A DNA stretch of 33,811 bases from Bacteroidales bacterium (GCA_017506175.1 JAFVNW010000061.1:1-33811); one strand, 5' to 3'. Shown: positions 1 through 8,700, numbered from the stretch's first letter. Notes: a model not told the origin generated them from the sequence alone. Translations and numbers: made by a program.

Positions 1-11
1 CCGGCACTTTC

Positions 12-135
12 CAGCCTGCAAAATGACTATTAGCGCACTTCCAAAGGCCTTTTTGTGTACAAACCTCTTGAATCACTGGAAACGCTTGTAATGCCTGCGT
101 TTCAGATCATTTTCAGCCTGCAAAATGACTATTAG
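12..135. repeat. 22-bp direct repeat, two copies
   Basis: Positions 12-33 and 114-135 carry the same 22 bases, beginning CAGCCTGCAAAATG and ending ACTATTAG, with repeat starts 102 bp apart. The right copy runs into a 10-bp perfect palindrome, TTAGGCCTAA, at 132-141, directly beside the U-run end of the structured RNA. No coding potential is visible between the copies. Two copies are too few and too far apart for a CRISPR array. The repeat may belong to a larger element cut off by the window edge. Confidence 0.7.
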
Positions 136-140
136 GCCTA

Positions 141-386
141 AAAAAATCGTGAACTCAATTGATTGTGTGGAGGTTCGGCAAAACCTAAACTGCAACAAGA
201 AAGCTCACGATTACTCGCAAGCATTCTCACTTTCTTTTGCAGTTTGTTGAAATTTGCCGATTTCCACACACAAAGAAAAGCGAAAACGCCTTTGCTATAA
301 ATTATCTATTTTGTTCTTTAAATTTTAATCTTCTTTATTACAATGTTTTAAGTTTAAAAATCTGTTCAATGTGCCTACAAGAAACA
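141..386 (-). ncRNA. Candidate pseudoknotted small RNA, copy 1
   Basis: Read on the minus strand, a -7 box (393-400) is followed by an AU-rich leader and then, at about 293-276, a small GCG hairpin with a UUUU loop. A long interrupted stem follows: 270-230 pairs with 203-164, including about 16 nearly continuous pairs between 245-230 and 203-187. The loop is about 26 nt. Its bases 212-202 can pair with 155-145 over 11 bp including one G-U, just before a U6 run (146-141). The same order of parts is found at 32100-32339 with different stem sequences but preserved pairing, which is the main reason to call an RNA. I do not recognise a named family; it lacks the features of tmRNA, RNase P RNA and SRP RNA. 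Ends are inferred. Confidence 0.6.
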
Positions 387-392
387 CATTGG

Positions 393-400
393 CAAAATTA
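393..400 (-). promoter_or_regulatory. -7 box for structured RNA copy 1
   Basis: The minus strand reads TAATTTTG, matching the Bacteroidota -7 consensus TAnnTTTG, with about 100 bp of leader before the UUUU-loop hairpin. Copy 2 of the RNA has a matching box at almost the same distance. A short hairpin (CAATGTG with CACATTG) lies directly downstream. Confidence 0.55.
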
Positions 401-578
401 GAAAAATTTTCGGAAATACAACAAGAGGGGAGATTTTTCATTTTCCTTGCTCTGAAAATGTATTTGACAAGATTTGACAATTGACGGTTTTTATGAGCAA
501 TACAGCCCGTCACAAAACCCTTTTACCAAAAAAAATTAGAAATTTTTCACAATTTCGTTTTTATTGGAATAATTATTG

Positions 579-586
579 TATTTTTG
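579..586 (+). promoter_or_regulatory. -7 box for the abiE operon
   Basis: TATTTTTG matches the TAnnTTTG consensus. It lies 64 bp before the preferred abiEi start at 651, with an ATTGG block about 13 bp upstream as a weak -33 candidate. Confidence 0.6.
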
Positions 587-650
587 CAGTTGAATTGCAG
601 AAATAATCAGTAAATGATGATTTCCGCATTTGAAATGGCAAAAATATACA

Positions 651-1466
651 ATGGCGATGGTCACAAATTTGCAGGATTGGGTTGAAGGCGAGATGATGAG
701 GGGGCGATACATCTTTACGAAAGAGGATGTGCTGGCATTGCATCTGCCTATCACAATGAATGCCCTACAGAACAGTCTGAACCGCCTTACTCGGCGCGGC
801 ATCATTATGTCCCCGTGGAAGAATTTCTATGTGGTGATTCCCACAGAATATAAGTTGAAGGGTGTCGTGCCGCCCTCGTTTTACATTGACAGACTGATGC
901 GCTTTCTTGGACGCGACTATTACGTTTCATTGTTATCGGCAGCGGCATTGAACGGTGCCACACACCAAAGTCCAATGGTGTTTCAGGTGACGGTCGATGG
1001 GAAACCTATTCGTTCAGGGGTGAAGAACGGAACCATGCTGGAGTTCACTCTCTGTCAGAATCTTCCACTCAAGTTCACCAAACAGGTGAAAACACAAATG
1101 GGGTATATGAACGTGGCAGGGGCGGAACTTACTGCCCTTGACATTGTAGCAGAAGAAGAAAAGATTGGAGGTTTGGGACGAGTGGCAGAACTCCTGATAG
1201 AATTAAGCGAGACAATCTCGTTGGGTGATGACAAGTTGGCACTATTGAAGTATTTCAGCAGTCCAACCATCCAGCGGTTGGGTTATCTTTTGGAGCTGAT
1301 AGAGAACCAAGACCTCGCTAATGACCTGTATGTCCTGATGAAGCGTTCAGGAAAGCGAATGCGCAGGGTGCCGCTGAAGCAATCAGTACCTTTCACCAAT
1401 GATATGTCGAAGAACCGGCGTTGGAACATTATTGAGAACTACAAAATTGAAATTGACGAACTATGA
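651..1466 (+). CDS. abiEi: AbiEi-type antitoxin of a type IV toxin-antitoxin system
   Basis: The 271-residue protein has the layout of AbiEi antitoxins. An N-terminal winged-helix region (LQDWVEGEMMRGRYIFTKED through LTRRGIIMSPWKNFYVV) is followed by a C-terminal domain with the AALNGATHQSP block, which resembles the AbiEi_4-like core. AbiEi proteins repress their own operon and neutralise the AbiEii nucleotidyltransferase without direct binding. I chose ATG 651 because the sequence downstream looks like a family N-terminus; an in-frame ATG at 630 would add seven residues. The stop codon overlaps the next start (ATGA), which indicates translational coupling. Family assignment rests on overall pattern and on the partner gene, which is clear. 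Confidence 0.8.
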   Translation: MAMVTNLQDWVEGEMMRGRYIFTKEDVLALHLPITMNALQNSLNRLTRRGIIMSPWKNFYVVIPTEYKLKGVVPPSFYIDRLMRFLGRDYYVSLLSAAALNGATHQSPMVFQVTVDGKPIRSGVKNGTMLEFTLCQNLPLKFTKQVKTQMGYMNVAGAELTALDIVAEEEKIGGLGRVAELLIELSETISLGDDKLALLKYFSSPTIQRLGYLLELIENQDLANDLYVLMKRSGKRMRRVPLKQSVPFTNDMSKNRRWNIIENYKIEIDEL

Positions 1467-2266
1467 TCCCCCAATACTCTATTCAAGAGTGGTCAGAGCA
1501 AGTGCCATGGAACACGGATGCGATGGTTGAACAAGACCTGATTATTTGTCGTGCTCTGGTCAGCATCTTCAGTGACGAGTTTCTCGCTTCACAACTTGCC
1601 TTCCGAGGTGGCACTGCCCTTCACAAATTGTACTTGCAACCGCAACCCAGATATAGTGAGGACATTGACCTTGTGCAGATTGCCCCTGGCCCTATCAAAC
1701 CTATTATGTTCCGTTTGGGAGAAGTTCTGGACTGGTTGCCGAATAGGAGTACGGCACAAAAGAAACACAGCAACAAGATGTTCTTCCGTTTTGATTCGGA
1801 AGTCCCTCCTATCCAACAACTTCGTTTAAAAATAGAAATCAATTGTTTCGAGCATTTTAATGTATTGGGGTTGGTGAAAGTGCCGTTCAAAGTAATCAAC
1901 AGTTGGTTTTCTGGCGAGACGGAACTGACGACTTATCAGTTTGAAGAACTGATGGGGACGAAGTTGCGGGCATTGTATCAGCGCAAAAAAGGTCGCGACC
2001 TCTTCGATATATACAAGGGACTGACCTTCCGCGAATGTGATATGGGGAAAATTCTGGAATGTTACCAAAAGTATATGGAGTTCGTGGTCGAACGAGTCCC
2101 CTCTTACAAGGAATATGTGCTGAATATGCAGGAGAAGATGAAAGACGTTGAATTTTTAACAGACGTGGTATCCTTACTGCACCCTGATGTGGCATTCAAT
2201 CCACAGGACTCCTATCAGTTGGTTTATAACAAACTGATTGATAAGATGGAGGGAAAGAGGGAGTGA
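1463..2266 (+). CDS. abiEii: AbiEii/AbiGii-type nucleotidyltransferase toxin
   Basis: This 267-residue protein carries the nucleotidyltransferase signature of AbiEii (DUF1814) toxins: GGTALHK at residues 49-55 and SEDIDL at 65-70, giving the GG...DxD metal-binding site (D67, D69). A downstream [21 protein letters not shown] block fits the family motif in which a lysine and a conserved aspartate support catalysis. Known AbiE toxins are cytoplasmic, arrest growth and can abort phage infection. The start overlaps abiEi by 4 bp. The C-terminus ends with its TGA at 2264-2266, exactly where homology to EtfA begins, so the pair looks like a cassette cleanly joined to a broken etfA. Confidence 0.88.
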   Translation: MIPQYSIQEWSEQVPWNTDAMVEQDLIICRALVSIFSDEFLASQLAFRGGTALHKLYLQPQPRYSEDIDLVQIAPGPIKPIMFRLGEVLDWLPNRSTAQKKHSNKMFFRFDSEVPPIQQLRLKIEINCFEHFNVLGLVKVPFKVINSWFSGETELTTYQFEELMGTKLRALYQRKKGRDLFDIYKGLTFRECDMGKILECYQKYMEFVVERVPSYKEYVLNMQEKMKDVEFLTDVVSLLHPDVAFNPQDSYQLVYNKLIDKMEGKRE

Positions 2267-2435
2267 TGCCATCCAGCACCTTGCAGGTATGGAGGAATCT
2301 GACCTCATCATCGCCATCAACAAGGACAAATTCGCCCCCATTTTCGGTGTTTCCGACCTTGGCATTGTAGGCGACTGCCACAAGATCGTGCCCCTGCTGA
2401 CCGAACGCTTGCAGAAGGAGATACAGGAGAAATAA
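2265..2435 (+). pseudogene. etfA: 3' fragment of electron-transfer flavoprotein alpha subunit
   Basis: The frame reads [20 protein letters not shown] and continues [21 protein letters not shown] to a TAA. This is the characteristic C-terminal FAD-binding segment of EtfA (in intact proteins, [10 protein letters not shown]...IVAINKD..APIF..AD.G.VGD). About 56 codons remain of a gene normally about 300-340 codons long, so it is non-functional here. The 5' boundary coincides with the stop codon of the AbiEii toxin. A shorter related scrap lies at 13730-13783. Together they suggest that the etfA 3' region is a breakpoint for cassette insertion or replacement. Confidence 0.85.
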
Positions 2436-2450
2436 TGCCCATAATACCAC

Positions 2451-2479
2451 GTAGGGCTGCCAGAATATGGCAGCCCTAC
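2451..2479. terminator. 12-bp perfect hairpin after the etfA fragment
   Basis: GTAGGGCTGCCA and TGGCAGCCCTAC form a perfect 12-bp stem around the loop GAATA, but no U-run follows. It could be a terminator or a palindromic repeat. A part-copy of the left arm (GTAGGGCTGCC) reappears at about 12786, which favours a dispersed repeat. Confidence 0.5.
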
Positions 2480-2502
2480 AAAACCAATTTATTAATAAGC
2501 GG

Positions 2503-2522
2503 AGGCCGCCGAAAGGTGGCCT
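2503..2522 (+). terminator. GAAA-loop hairpin, probable etfA terminator
   Basis: AGGCCGCC pairs with GGTGGCCT around a GAAA tetraloop. Flanking AATAA and TTATT can extend the pairing. The position after a gene end and the AT-rich 3' side fit a terminator, although the U-run is weak. Confidence 0.45.
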
Positions 2523-2616
2523 TCATTTATTGTCATCAAAGACGTCTATCAACAAAAAATGCTGCAAAATTTAACGGAATTGTCACTTTTAGTCTTGTAA
2601 TCTAATAAAGATTTTT

Positions 2617-4020
2617 ATGATAATTCAAATCAAATGCTTAATTATTAATGTTTTACTGTTGATTGCAGTGGGGATTCCGGCAACAGCACAGCGGTTGAGC
2701 GACCGCTACTTCGGCATTTCCAAACAGGATTTTGTCGATACCATCAAGATAAAAATGTGGGACGGGGCCATCGTTGTGCCCGTGGAAATCGAAGGGAAAA
2801 CCAAGAACCTGATGTTCGACACGGGTGCCGGGACAGGGTTCTGGATAGGAAATGAAGAGCCGTGGATGAAGCCGATGGGCGAAAGCATCACCACTCGTGA
2901 CGCCCAAAACAGAACGAAAAAAACGGCGATAATGATGATTCCCTCCCTTAAAATGGGACATCTCACCATCAAAAATTATCCGGTGGTGGTGGATGACGGG
3001 CTCAGTAATTTCTCCTGCGGTATCATTGACGGTGCTTTCGGCTTCGACCTTGTCTCCAAGGGCATCTCGTTCAAATTCGACACCCGTGACAGTCTGCTGA
3101 TTATGACCTCCCGCAAGGGCTTTTTCGCCAAAGAGGAGAAACGACACGCCAAGGTGCCCTACAAAGTTTACGGCAACGTACCCTTCCTGTGGACAAAAAT
3201 TCCGTTTGCCCACCCGAGAATGCTTTTCGATATGGGAGCTGTCGGCGGTTGGTTCAGTCTCCCGCAGGATTTGCTGGACCTGTGGGCGAAGGATAACCCC
3301 GACATCAAGCGGCAATTGGATTCGATGACGGTGAATGTAGATACGACCGTGATGACCTACGCTGGCCTTTTCGGCGCCTCCTACGATACGGTTATCAATG
3401 GCGAGCTCTGTTTTCCTACAATTGAAATCGGCGACATCGTTCTCAAGGAGGTGTGGGTCTCGACCGCCACGCACAGCAGGGCCGTCGGTTCGGCCTTGCT
3501 GGAGCACGTCTCGCTGATTATCGACGCACCGAAGAAGAGTTTTTACTTCCTGCCCCACGACGGGAACCCAGAAATCAACGTGGCGAACAGGGGAAGTGGC
3601 CTCAAGTTTGTTCCTGCCGAAGAGGGCGACACCCTCGGGGCGATGAAGACGATTGTGCGCAAAGGGACGAAAGCCTACGAGAAAGGCCTCCGCACCGGCG
3701 ATTACCTCATCAGCGTTGACGACACCCCCATCCCGGATTTATGCACGTATATGTTGCTGGTGCGCAGCGGTACTACGAAACGCTTTGTGTTCCGCAGTCC
3801 CGAGGGAAAATCAAGGAGGTGGATTGGTAGTAGCTATTTTTTTTTGAATCGGATAATCCGCTCATCCAATCACATTTTAAATCAGTATCCTCGTCTGTTT
3901 CCGGTACTCCGCGTAGCCGGGTTTGTTCTTCAGCTGGCGCTTTTCCATGAGCGGGATGCTGATGCCGAGAAACAGGGCGGTCATCGCTATCGGGGCCAGT
4001 ATCAGCCAGTTGAAACCTAA
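2617..4020 (+). CDS. Exported retropepsin-like aspartic protease with PDZ domain
   Basis: A signal peptide (residues 1-25, ending PATAQ) precedes a retropepsin-like fold. The first active-site loop is FDTGAGTG (D68-T69-G70). A second, degenerate loop, FDMGAVGG, lies near residue 205, so the enzyme could be monomeric with two unequal lobes. A PDZ domain follows (about residues 330-395: VRKGTKAYEKGLRTGDYLIS). The protein is probably periplasmic or surface-attached; the substrate is unknown. The last part is odd. After SSYFF (residue 409) the frame runs through a nine-T tract and 144 bp of sequence antisense to the convergent membrane gene. One T fewer would give a stop at once, so the natural C-terminus is probably near 3847. 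Confidence 0.8.
   Translation: MIIQIKCLIINVLLLIAVGIPATAQRLSDRYFGISKQDFVDTIKIKMWDGAIVVPVEIEGKTKNLMFDTGAGTGFWIGNEEPWMKPMGESITTRDAQNRTKKTAIMMIPSLKMGHLTIKNYPVVVDDGLSNFSCGIIDGAFGFDLVSKGISFKFDTRDSLLIMTSRKGFFAKEEKRHAKVPYKVYGNVPFLWTKIPFAHPRMLFDMGAVGGWFSLPQDLLDLWAKDNPDIKRQLDSMTVNVDTTVMTYAGLFGASYDTVINGELCFPTIEIGDIVLKEVWVSTATHSRAVGSALLEHVSLIIDAPKKSFYFLPHDGNPEINVANRGSGLKFVPAEEGDTLGAMKTIVRKGTKAYEKGLRTGDYLISVDDTPIPDLCTYMLLVRSGTTKRFVFRSPEGKSRRWIGSSYFFLNRIIRSSNHILNQYPRLFPVLRVAGFVLQLALFHERDADAEKQGGHRYRGQYQPVET
3837..3845 (+). repeat. T9 homopolymer at the end of the protease gene
   Basis: Nine consecutive T residues sit where the protease frame should end. With eight T residues the codons would read TAT TTT TTT TGA. 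The tract could be a sequencing slip, a natural slippage site, or a phase-variable end that switches between a 409-residue and a 467-residue product. Confidence 0.7.
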
Positions 4021-4728
4021 AAGCGAAGCGTACATCACCCACATCCCCCACCAGAACAGAATCTCGCCGAAGTAGTTGGGGTGGCGGCCTCGTTTCCAAA
4101 GTCCCACATTGCAGTATTGCCCCGGATGGGCGGCGCGGAAGTCGTGAATCTGTTTGTCGGCAATGAGTTGGATAGTAGGGGCGGTAAGGCACACCAGGAA
4201 GCCCAACCACGTGAGGAGGTTGGAGGAAAGGCTTGAGTTGTACAACATAAGTGCGGGCACCATGGCCAAAAACACCACCAATGTCGGCATTATATTCAGA
4301 CCGAAGAGATTGATAATGTGGAAGATGGCGGGATGCAGACTGCGGTATTGGGTATAGCGCCAGTCTTCGTGGGCGATGCCTTTGAAGGTGATGGCCCAAT
4401 TGCGGGTGAGTCGCCAGCCCCAGTACCACGAGGCCACCAGCACAAGGATGACCGGCAGCGACCACGTATGGGTGTAAAATGCCCACAGCAGGAATGCCAC
4501 GGGCGGGAACACGCTCCAATAAGGGTCGTAAACCGACACGTTTTCATACAGCAGTCCGAACAGCCAGATGACGATAGTGGTGAGCACATCGGCGTAGAGC
4601 AATGCCCACAGTGGCGGGGCAGCGATGGCAGTGAGTCTGAAAAACAGAAAGATACCAGCGGCTATGCTAAGGAGATAGATGGCCGCAATCAGCGCGATGC
4701 TGCACGATTTGGAATAGGTTCGTTTCAT
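3877..4728 (-). CDS. DUF1295-family multi-pass membrane protein
   Basis: This 283-residue protein has about seven hydrophobic segments and ends with a steroid 5-alpha-reductase/isoprenylcysteine methyltransferase-like block: GLWKRGRHPNYFGEILFWWG, then MEKRQLKNKPGYAEYRKQT. That RHPNYFGE signature is typical of DUF1295, in which the conserved C-terminal region is thought to bind a nucleotide cofactor. The reaction is unknown; it would act in the inner membrane. The start at ATG 4728 (MKRTYSKS) directly precedes the first membrane segment. An upstream in-frame extension to 4914 is rejected because it would cross the promoter and the divergent gene. The gene converges on the protease gene, whose annotated end overlaps it by 144 bp. 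Confidence 0.85.
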   Translation of the reverse strand: MKRTYSKSCSIALIAAIYLLSIAAGIFLFFRLTAIAAPPLWALLYADVLTTIVIWLFGLLYENVSVYDPYWSVFPPVAFLLWAFYTHTWSLPVILVLVASWYWGWRLTRNWAITFKGIAHEDWRYTQYRSLHPAIFHIINLFGLNIMPTLVVFLAMVPALMLYNSSLSSNLLTWLGFLVCLTAPTIQLIADKQIHDFRAAHPGQYCNVGLWKRGRHPNYFGEILFWWGMWVMYASLLGFNWLILAPIAMTALFLGISIPLMEKRQLKNKPGYAEYRKQTRILI

Positions 4729-4752
4729 ATTGGTGATGGTCAAAGGAAGGTG

Positions 4753-4780
4753 CAAAAGTAAACAAATTTGATTATTTTTG
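4753..4780. promoter_or_regulatory. Divergent -7 boxes between DUF1295 and EEP genes
   Basis: TACTTTTG on the minus strand (4760-4753) serves the membrane-protein gene. TATTTTTG on the plus strand (4773-4780) serves the exported hydrolase. Both fit TAnnTTTG. Only 12 bp separate them, so the two polymerase sites overlap and should exclude each other. Confidence 0.6.
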
Positions 4781-4819
4781 TCGAATCCAAAAAATGTGTC
4801 AGAATCAATTACATCAAAT

Positions 4820-5656
4820 ATGAAACATTTATACAAAACATTGTTATTCGTTGTGTTATGTGGACTTTGTTTAGGCACGCAGGCACAGGATTTGAAAATC
4901 ATCTCGTTCAACATCCGCTACAATTCGTGTGACAACATCGATGGTGAGAACGGCTGGCCGAACCGTAAGGGTGCTGTGGCGAAGATGATTCTCGAAGAAC
5001 ACCCTGCTGCCATCGGGTTGCAGGAGGCGCTGATTGACCAGCTGCAGTATCTTGACACCGTCTTGACGCACTACCGCCGCATCGGGGTAGGGCGCGACGA
5101 CGGCAAGGAGGCCGGTGAGTTCATGGCCATCTACTACGACACCACCCGCCTTGAACTGCTCTCCCATCGCACACGCTGGCTCAGCGAAACGCCCGACGTG
5201 CCGACCAAAGGCTGGGATGCCGCCTGCTACCGCACGGTCACCATCGCCCGTTTCCGTGACCGACAGAGCGGGCAAGAGTTCCTGTACCTCAACACGCACC
5301 TCGACCATGTGGGTAAAGCTGCCCGGACCGAAGGGGTGAAACTGATAGTTAATTCATTGAAAGAAAGCTCAATAGCTGGTAATGTCCCCGTTGTTGTGGG
5401 CGGCGATATGAACTCCACCATTGAGGACAAGATTTTCCAGCGTTTCTACGATGCGAACCTGAAACCTGCCCGCGAGTTGACGAAGAAAACCAGTCATGTG
5501 GACACGTACAATGCCTACGGCAAGGAGCCGAGTGCCCTGATTGACCACTTCTTTGTCCGTAATGTGAAGGTGAGACAGTTCCGCACGCTTGACGGCAACT
5601 ATGGTGTTCCCTACATCTCCGACCACTATCCGATAGAGATGGTGATTGGGTTGTAG
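4820..5656 (+). CDS. Exported endonuclease/exonuclease/phosphatase-family hydrolase
   Basis: The 278-residue protein has a signal peptide (MKHLYKT...GTQAQ, about residues 1-23) and a full EEP fold. The metal and catalytic motifs are visible in order: SFNIRYN (Asn), AIGLQEAL (Glu), NTHLDHVG (His), VVVGGDMNS (Asp/Asn) and the terminal ISDHYPIEM (Asp-His). EEP enzymes cut phosphodiester or phosphomonoester bonds in nucleic acids, sphingolipids or inositol phosphates; the substrate cannot be read from the sequence. Location is probably periplasmic or secreted. The start at 4820 is preferred over an in-frame ATG at 4778 because the signal peptide begins there and because 4778 overlaps the -7 box. 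Confidence 0.88.
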   Translation: MKHLYKTLLFVVLCGLCLGTQAQDLKIISFNIRYNSCDNIDGENGWPNRKGAVAKMILEEHPAAIGLQEALIDQLQYLDTVLTHYRRIGVGRDDGKEAGEFMAIYYDTTRLELLSHRTRWLSETPDVPTKGWDAACYRTVTIARFRDRQSGQEFLYLNTHLDHVGKAARTEGVKLIVNSLKESSIAGNVPVVVGGDMNSTIEDKIFQRFYDANLKPARELTKKTSHVDTYNAYGKEPSALIDHFFVRNVKVRQFRTLDGNYGVPYISDHYPIEMVIGL

Positions 5657-5678
5657 AATTCGTTAAAAAGGTGATTTG

Positions 5679-5705
5679 ACCACGAATGATGCGGATTACG
5701 CGAAC
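5679..5705. repeat. 9-bp-period tandem repeat, intergenic
   Basis: ACCACGAAT, GATGCGGAT and TACGCGAAC follow each other as degenerate 9-bp units. The same style of repeat appears inside the neighbouring T9SS gene at 6320-6346, 6467-6493 and 6613-6639, where it is translated. Confidence 0.55.
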
Positions 5706-5724
5706 AGGGGTGCTGTGTCCTGAT

Positions 5725-8700
5725 TTACCGCCGCACCACCTTCCGCACGCCGATGACGCGCCCATCACCGACCAATCGGATCAGGTAAACGCCGGGTGTG
5801 TATTGCGACAGGTCGATTTGCGTCGTCTGTAGAGACGCGCCATGGCACGTCTCTACATTTTGCAACAACCGCCCGTATACATCCAACACCTGAATCTCAC
5901 TTTCCCCGAATTGTACATTGTTCATGGTAAATTGTACATTGACCATCCCCGTGGTGGGGTTGGGGTATAGGGTGAGGTTCGCCATGCCGTTTTCGTTGAT
6001 TCCGTTGGTGTCGCAAGGCTCAATGGTGAGGGTCAGCGTCACCGTGCTGTCGCAACCGTGTTGAGTTAAAAGTTGAAAGTTAAAAGTTGAGAGTTGGGGC
6101 GTGCCGATTTCGAAGGTGGTGTCGATGTCGCCGTTCACGTAGTGATACGGCAGGTCGCTCTCGCAGATGGTGACTTCGACAAGCTCAGTCACCGGTTCAT
6201 ATATCGTCAGATGCAGTGTAACCACCGAGTCACATCCATTCGCATTGGTGAACGTCTGCACATAATCCCCAGATTCTTCGTAAACTTCATTATTCCACGT
6301 GTAACTTCCGCAAGCATTATCTGCGAAATCCGCGTAATTTGCGGTAAAAATTGTCAAATGCAACGTCACGACAGAGTCGCAACCATTCACATTCGTGAAC
6401 GTCTGCACATAGTCGCCAGACTCTTCGTACACCTCACCATTCCACGTATAACTTCCACACGCATTATCCGCGAAATCAGCGTAATTTGCGGTGAAAATAG
6501 TCAGATGCAGCGTCACTACACTATCACAGCCTGCCGCATTGGTAAACGTCTGTACATAGTCGCCGGATTCCTCGTAAACCTCATCATTCCACGTATAGTT
6601 CCCACAAGCTGTTTCTGTGAGTTCTGTGTAGTTCGCAGAGCGTACGTTCAGCGTAAGAATGACCGTGCTGTCGCAACCGTGTTGAGTTAAAAGTTGAAAG
6701 TTAAAAGTTGAGAGTTGGGGTGTGCCCACCTCGAAGGTGGTGTCAATGTCGCCATTCACGTAGTGATACGGAAGGTCGCTTTCGCACACGGTGACTGAGC
6801 TTGTCGAAGTCACTGAGTGATAGATGGTCAGGTGCAACGTTACGGTGCTGTCCGCCTGCAACGCCGTCACGAACTGGCGGGTGTACTCGCCCGACTGGGT
6901 GTAGGTCTGCCCGTTCCACGTGTAGGAGTCGCAGGCCGTGTCGTAAACATCGGTGAAGATGGGCTGCATGCGGGTGGAGAAGTGCCACACCTCCGACCAC
7001 GGGGTGGTGTCCACCGCGCTCAGCTCCCGCACCCGCCAGTAATAGAGGCGGTTCTCCTCCAGATCGGAGATGGTCACCTGGCTGGTGCCCACCTGGATGC
7101 TTCCCTCCACCAGCTCGGCGGAGTTGAAAGCCGGCGTAACATCATACTGGTACTCGTAAATCGTGCCGCCCCGTATGTAGTCCCAGTCCAAAGTGGTGGA
7201 TGCCCCGACATTGGTGGTTCCGTTGGCGGGCGACACCAAAGCGATTTCGCCGGGCGTGGTGAAGCTCCACGTTGCGCTCCACGGCGTGGTGTCGATGCTG
7301 GTGGTTTCGCGTACCCGCCAGTAGTAGGTGGCGCCGAAACGCAGCGGGGTGGTGATATCTATCTCGCTGGTACCCACTGCCCTTTGTCCCGTGACCAGCT
7401 CCGGCGAGTCGAAGTCGGGACTGAGGTCGTATTGGTACTCGTACATGTCGCCCCCGTTGATGTAGTCCCAATCCAATGTGGGGTTGAGGGTGCGGGAGAG
7501 CGTGCTTCCGTTGGCGGGCGACACCAAAGCGATTTCGCCGGGCGTGGTGAAGCTCCACGTTGCGCTCCACGGCGTGGTGTCGATGCTGGTATATTCGCGC
7601 ACCCGCCAGTAGTAGGTCGTGTCGAAACGCATCGGTGCGGTGAGGTCAACCTCGCTGGTGCCCACGGCCACCAAGCCGCTCACCAATTCCGGCGAGTTGA
7701 AGTCGGGACTCAGGTCATACTGGTATTCGTAGTAGTCGCCATCGTTGATGAAGTCCCAATCCAAGGTGGGATGGAGGTATCGGTAGAGGGTGGTGCCGTT
7801 GGAGGGAGAGGTCAGCGCGATGGTTCCCGCCGTGGTGAAACTCCACACGGTGGACCAGCTGGAGGTGTCGCTGTTCAGACGGATGCGCACGTGCCAATAG
7901 TAGGTGGTGCCGTAGCGGAGTTGGTTGAGCCGCACCTCGGAAGTGCCCGCCGCAATGGCGCCGCTCTGCAGCTCGGGTGAGTTGAACTGCGGGGTGGTGT
8001 CGCACTCGTAGTCATAATAGTCGCAGCTGGAGACGGCGTTCCAGTCAAGGGTGGGTCGGAGCCGCACCGCAGTGGAACCGTTGGAGGGCGACGCGAGTGT
8101 GGGGATGCTGCCGCCCGTGGTGAAACTCCACACGGCGGACCAGCTGGAGGTGTCGCTGTCGTTGTAGTTGGTGGCACACATGCGCCAGTAGTAGGTGGTG
8201 CCCAACTTCAACGGACCTACAGTCACGCTGGTGCTGGTTTGTACCGTACTCCGGCAAAGGGGCGAGTTGAAGTTACTCGTTGTATCCCATTGGTAAATGT
8301 ATTTACCAATGTTTCTGATAGTTTCACACTTCAGGGTTGGGTTGACGGAGCTGGAATAGACATAGCCGTTACTCGGTGAATTCAAAACAGGGGCATCGCT
8401 GGTAATAAAAGTCCGCACTGCCGACCATGCCGAGGTATCGCTTTCATCCGTGTTGGTCGCTCTCATGCGAAGGTAGTAGGTGGCTCCGAATCGCAGATTG
8501 AGAGGGCTGCTTCCTCCTGACGAGTAGCTTACGGTATAGGTCCTTTTCACGGGAGAATTGAAAGAGGCACTGGTATCGCATTGGTAAATATACTTGGTGG
8601 CTCCTACCATTTCTGTCCATTGGATGTTGGGGGATATGCTGTTGGTGAGAATCGTTCCATCATTTGGAGCGGTGATGGTGGGAGCATCTGTGGTGGTGAA

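Noticed and set aside
12-135. CRISPR array
   Set aside because: Only two 22-bp copies, with an 80-bp spacer and no cas genes.
141-386. tmRNA, RNase P RNA or SRP RNA
   Set aside because: No tRNA-like end, tag-peptide frame or conserved catalytic core was seen; two copies in one window also argue against these single-copy RNAs.
325-513. 62-codon minus-strand open frame upstream of abiEi
   Set aside because: It covers the promoter and AU-rich leader of structured RNA copy 1 and has no recognisable motif.
6817-7980. A 387-codon plus-strand open frame antisense to the giant T9SS gene
   Set aside because: It mirrors the repeated Fn3 codons of the real gene, has no recognisable domain and is low in complexity. 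The minus frame has a signal peptide, domains and a sorting tail.
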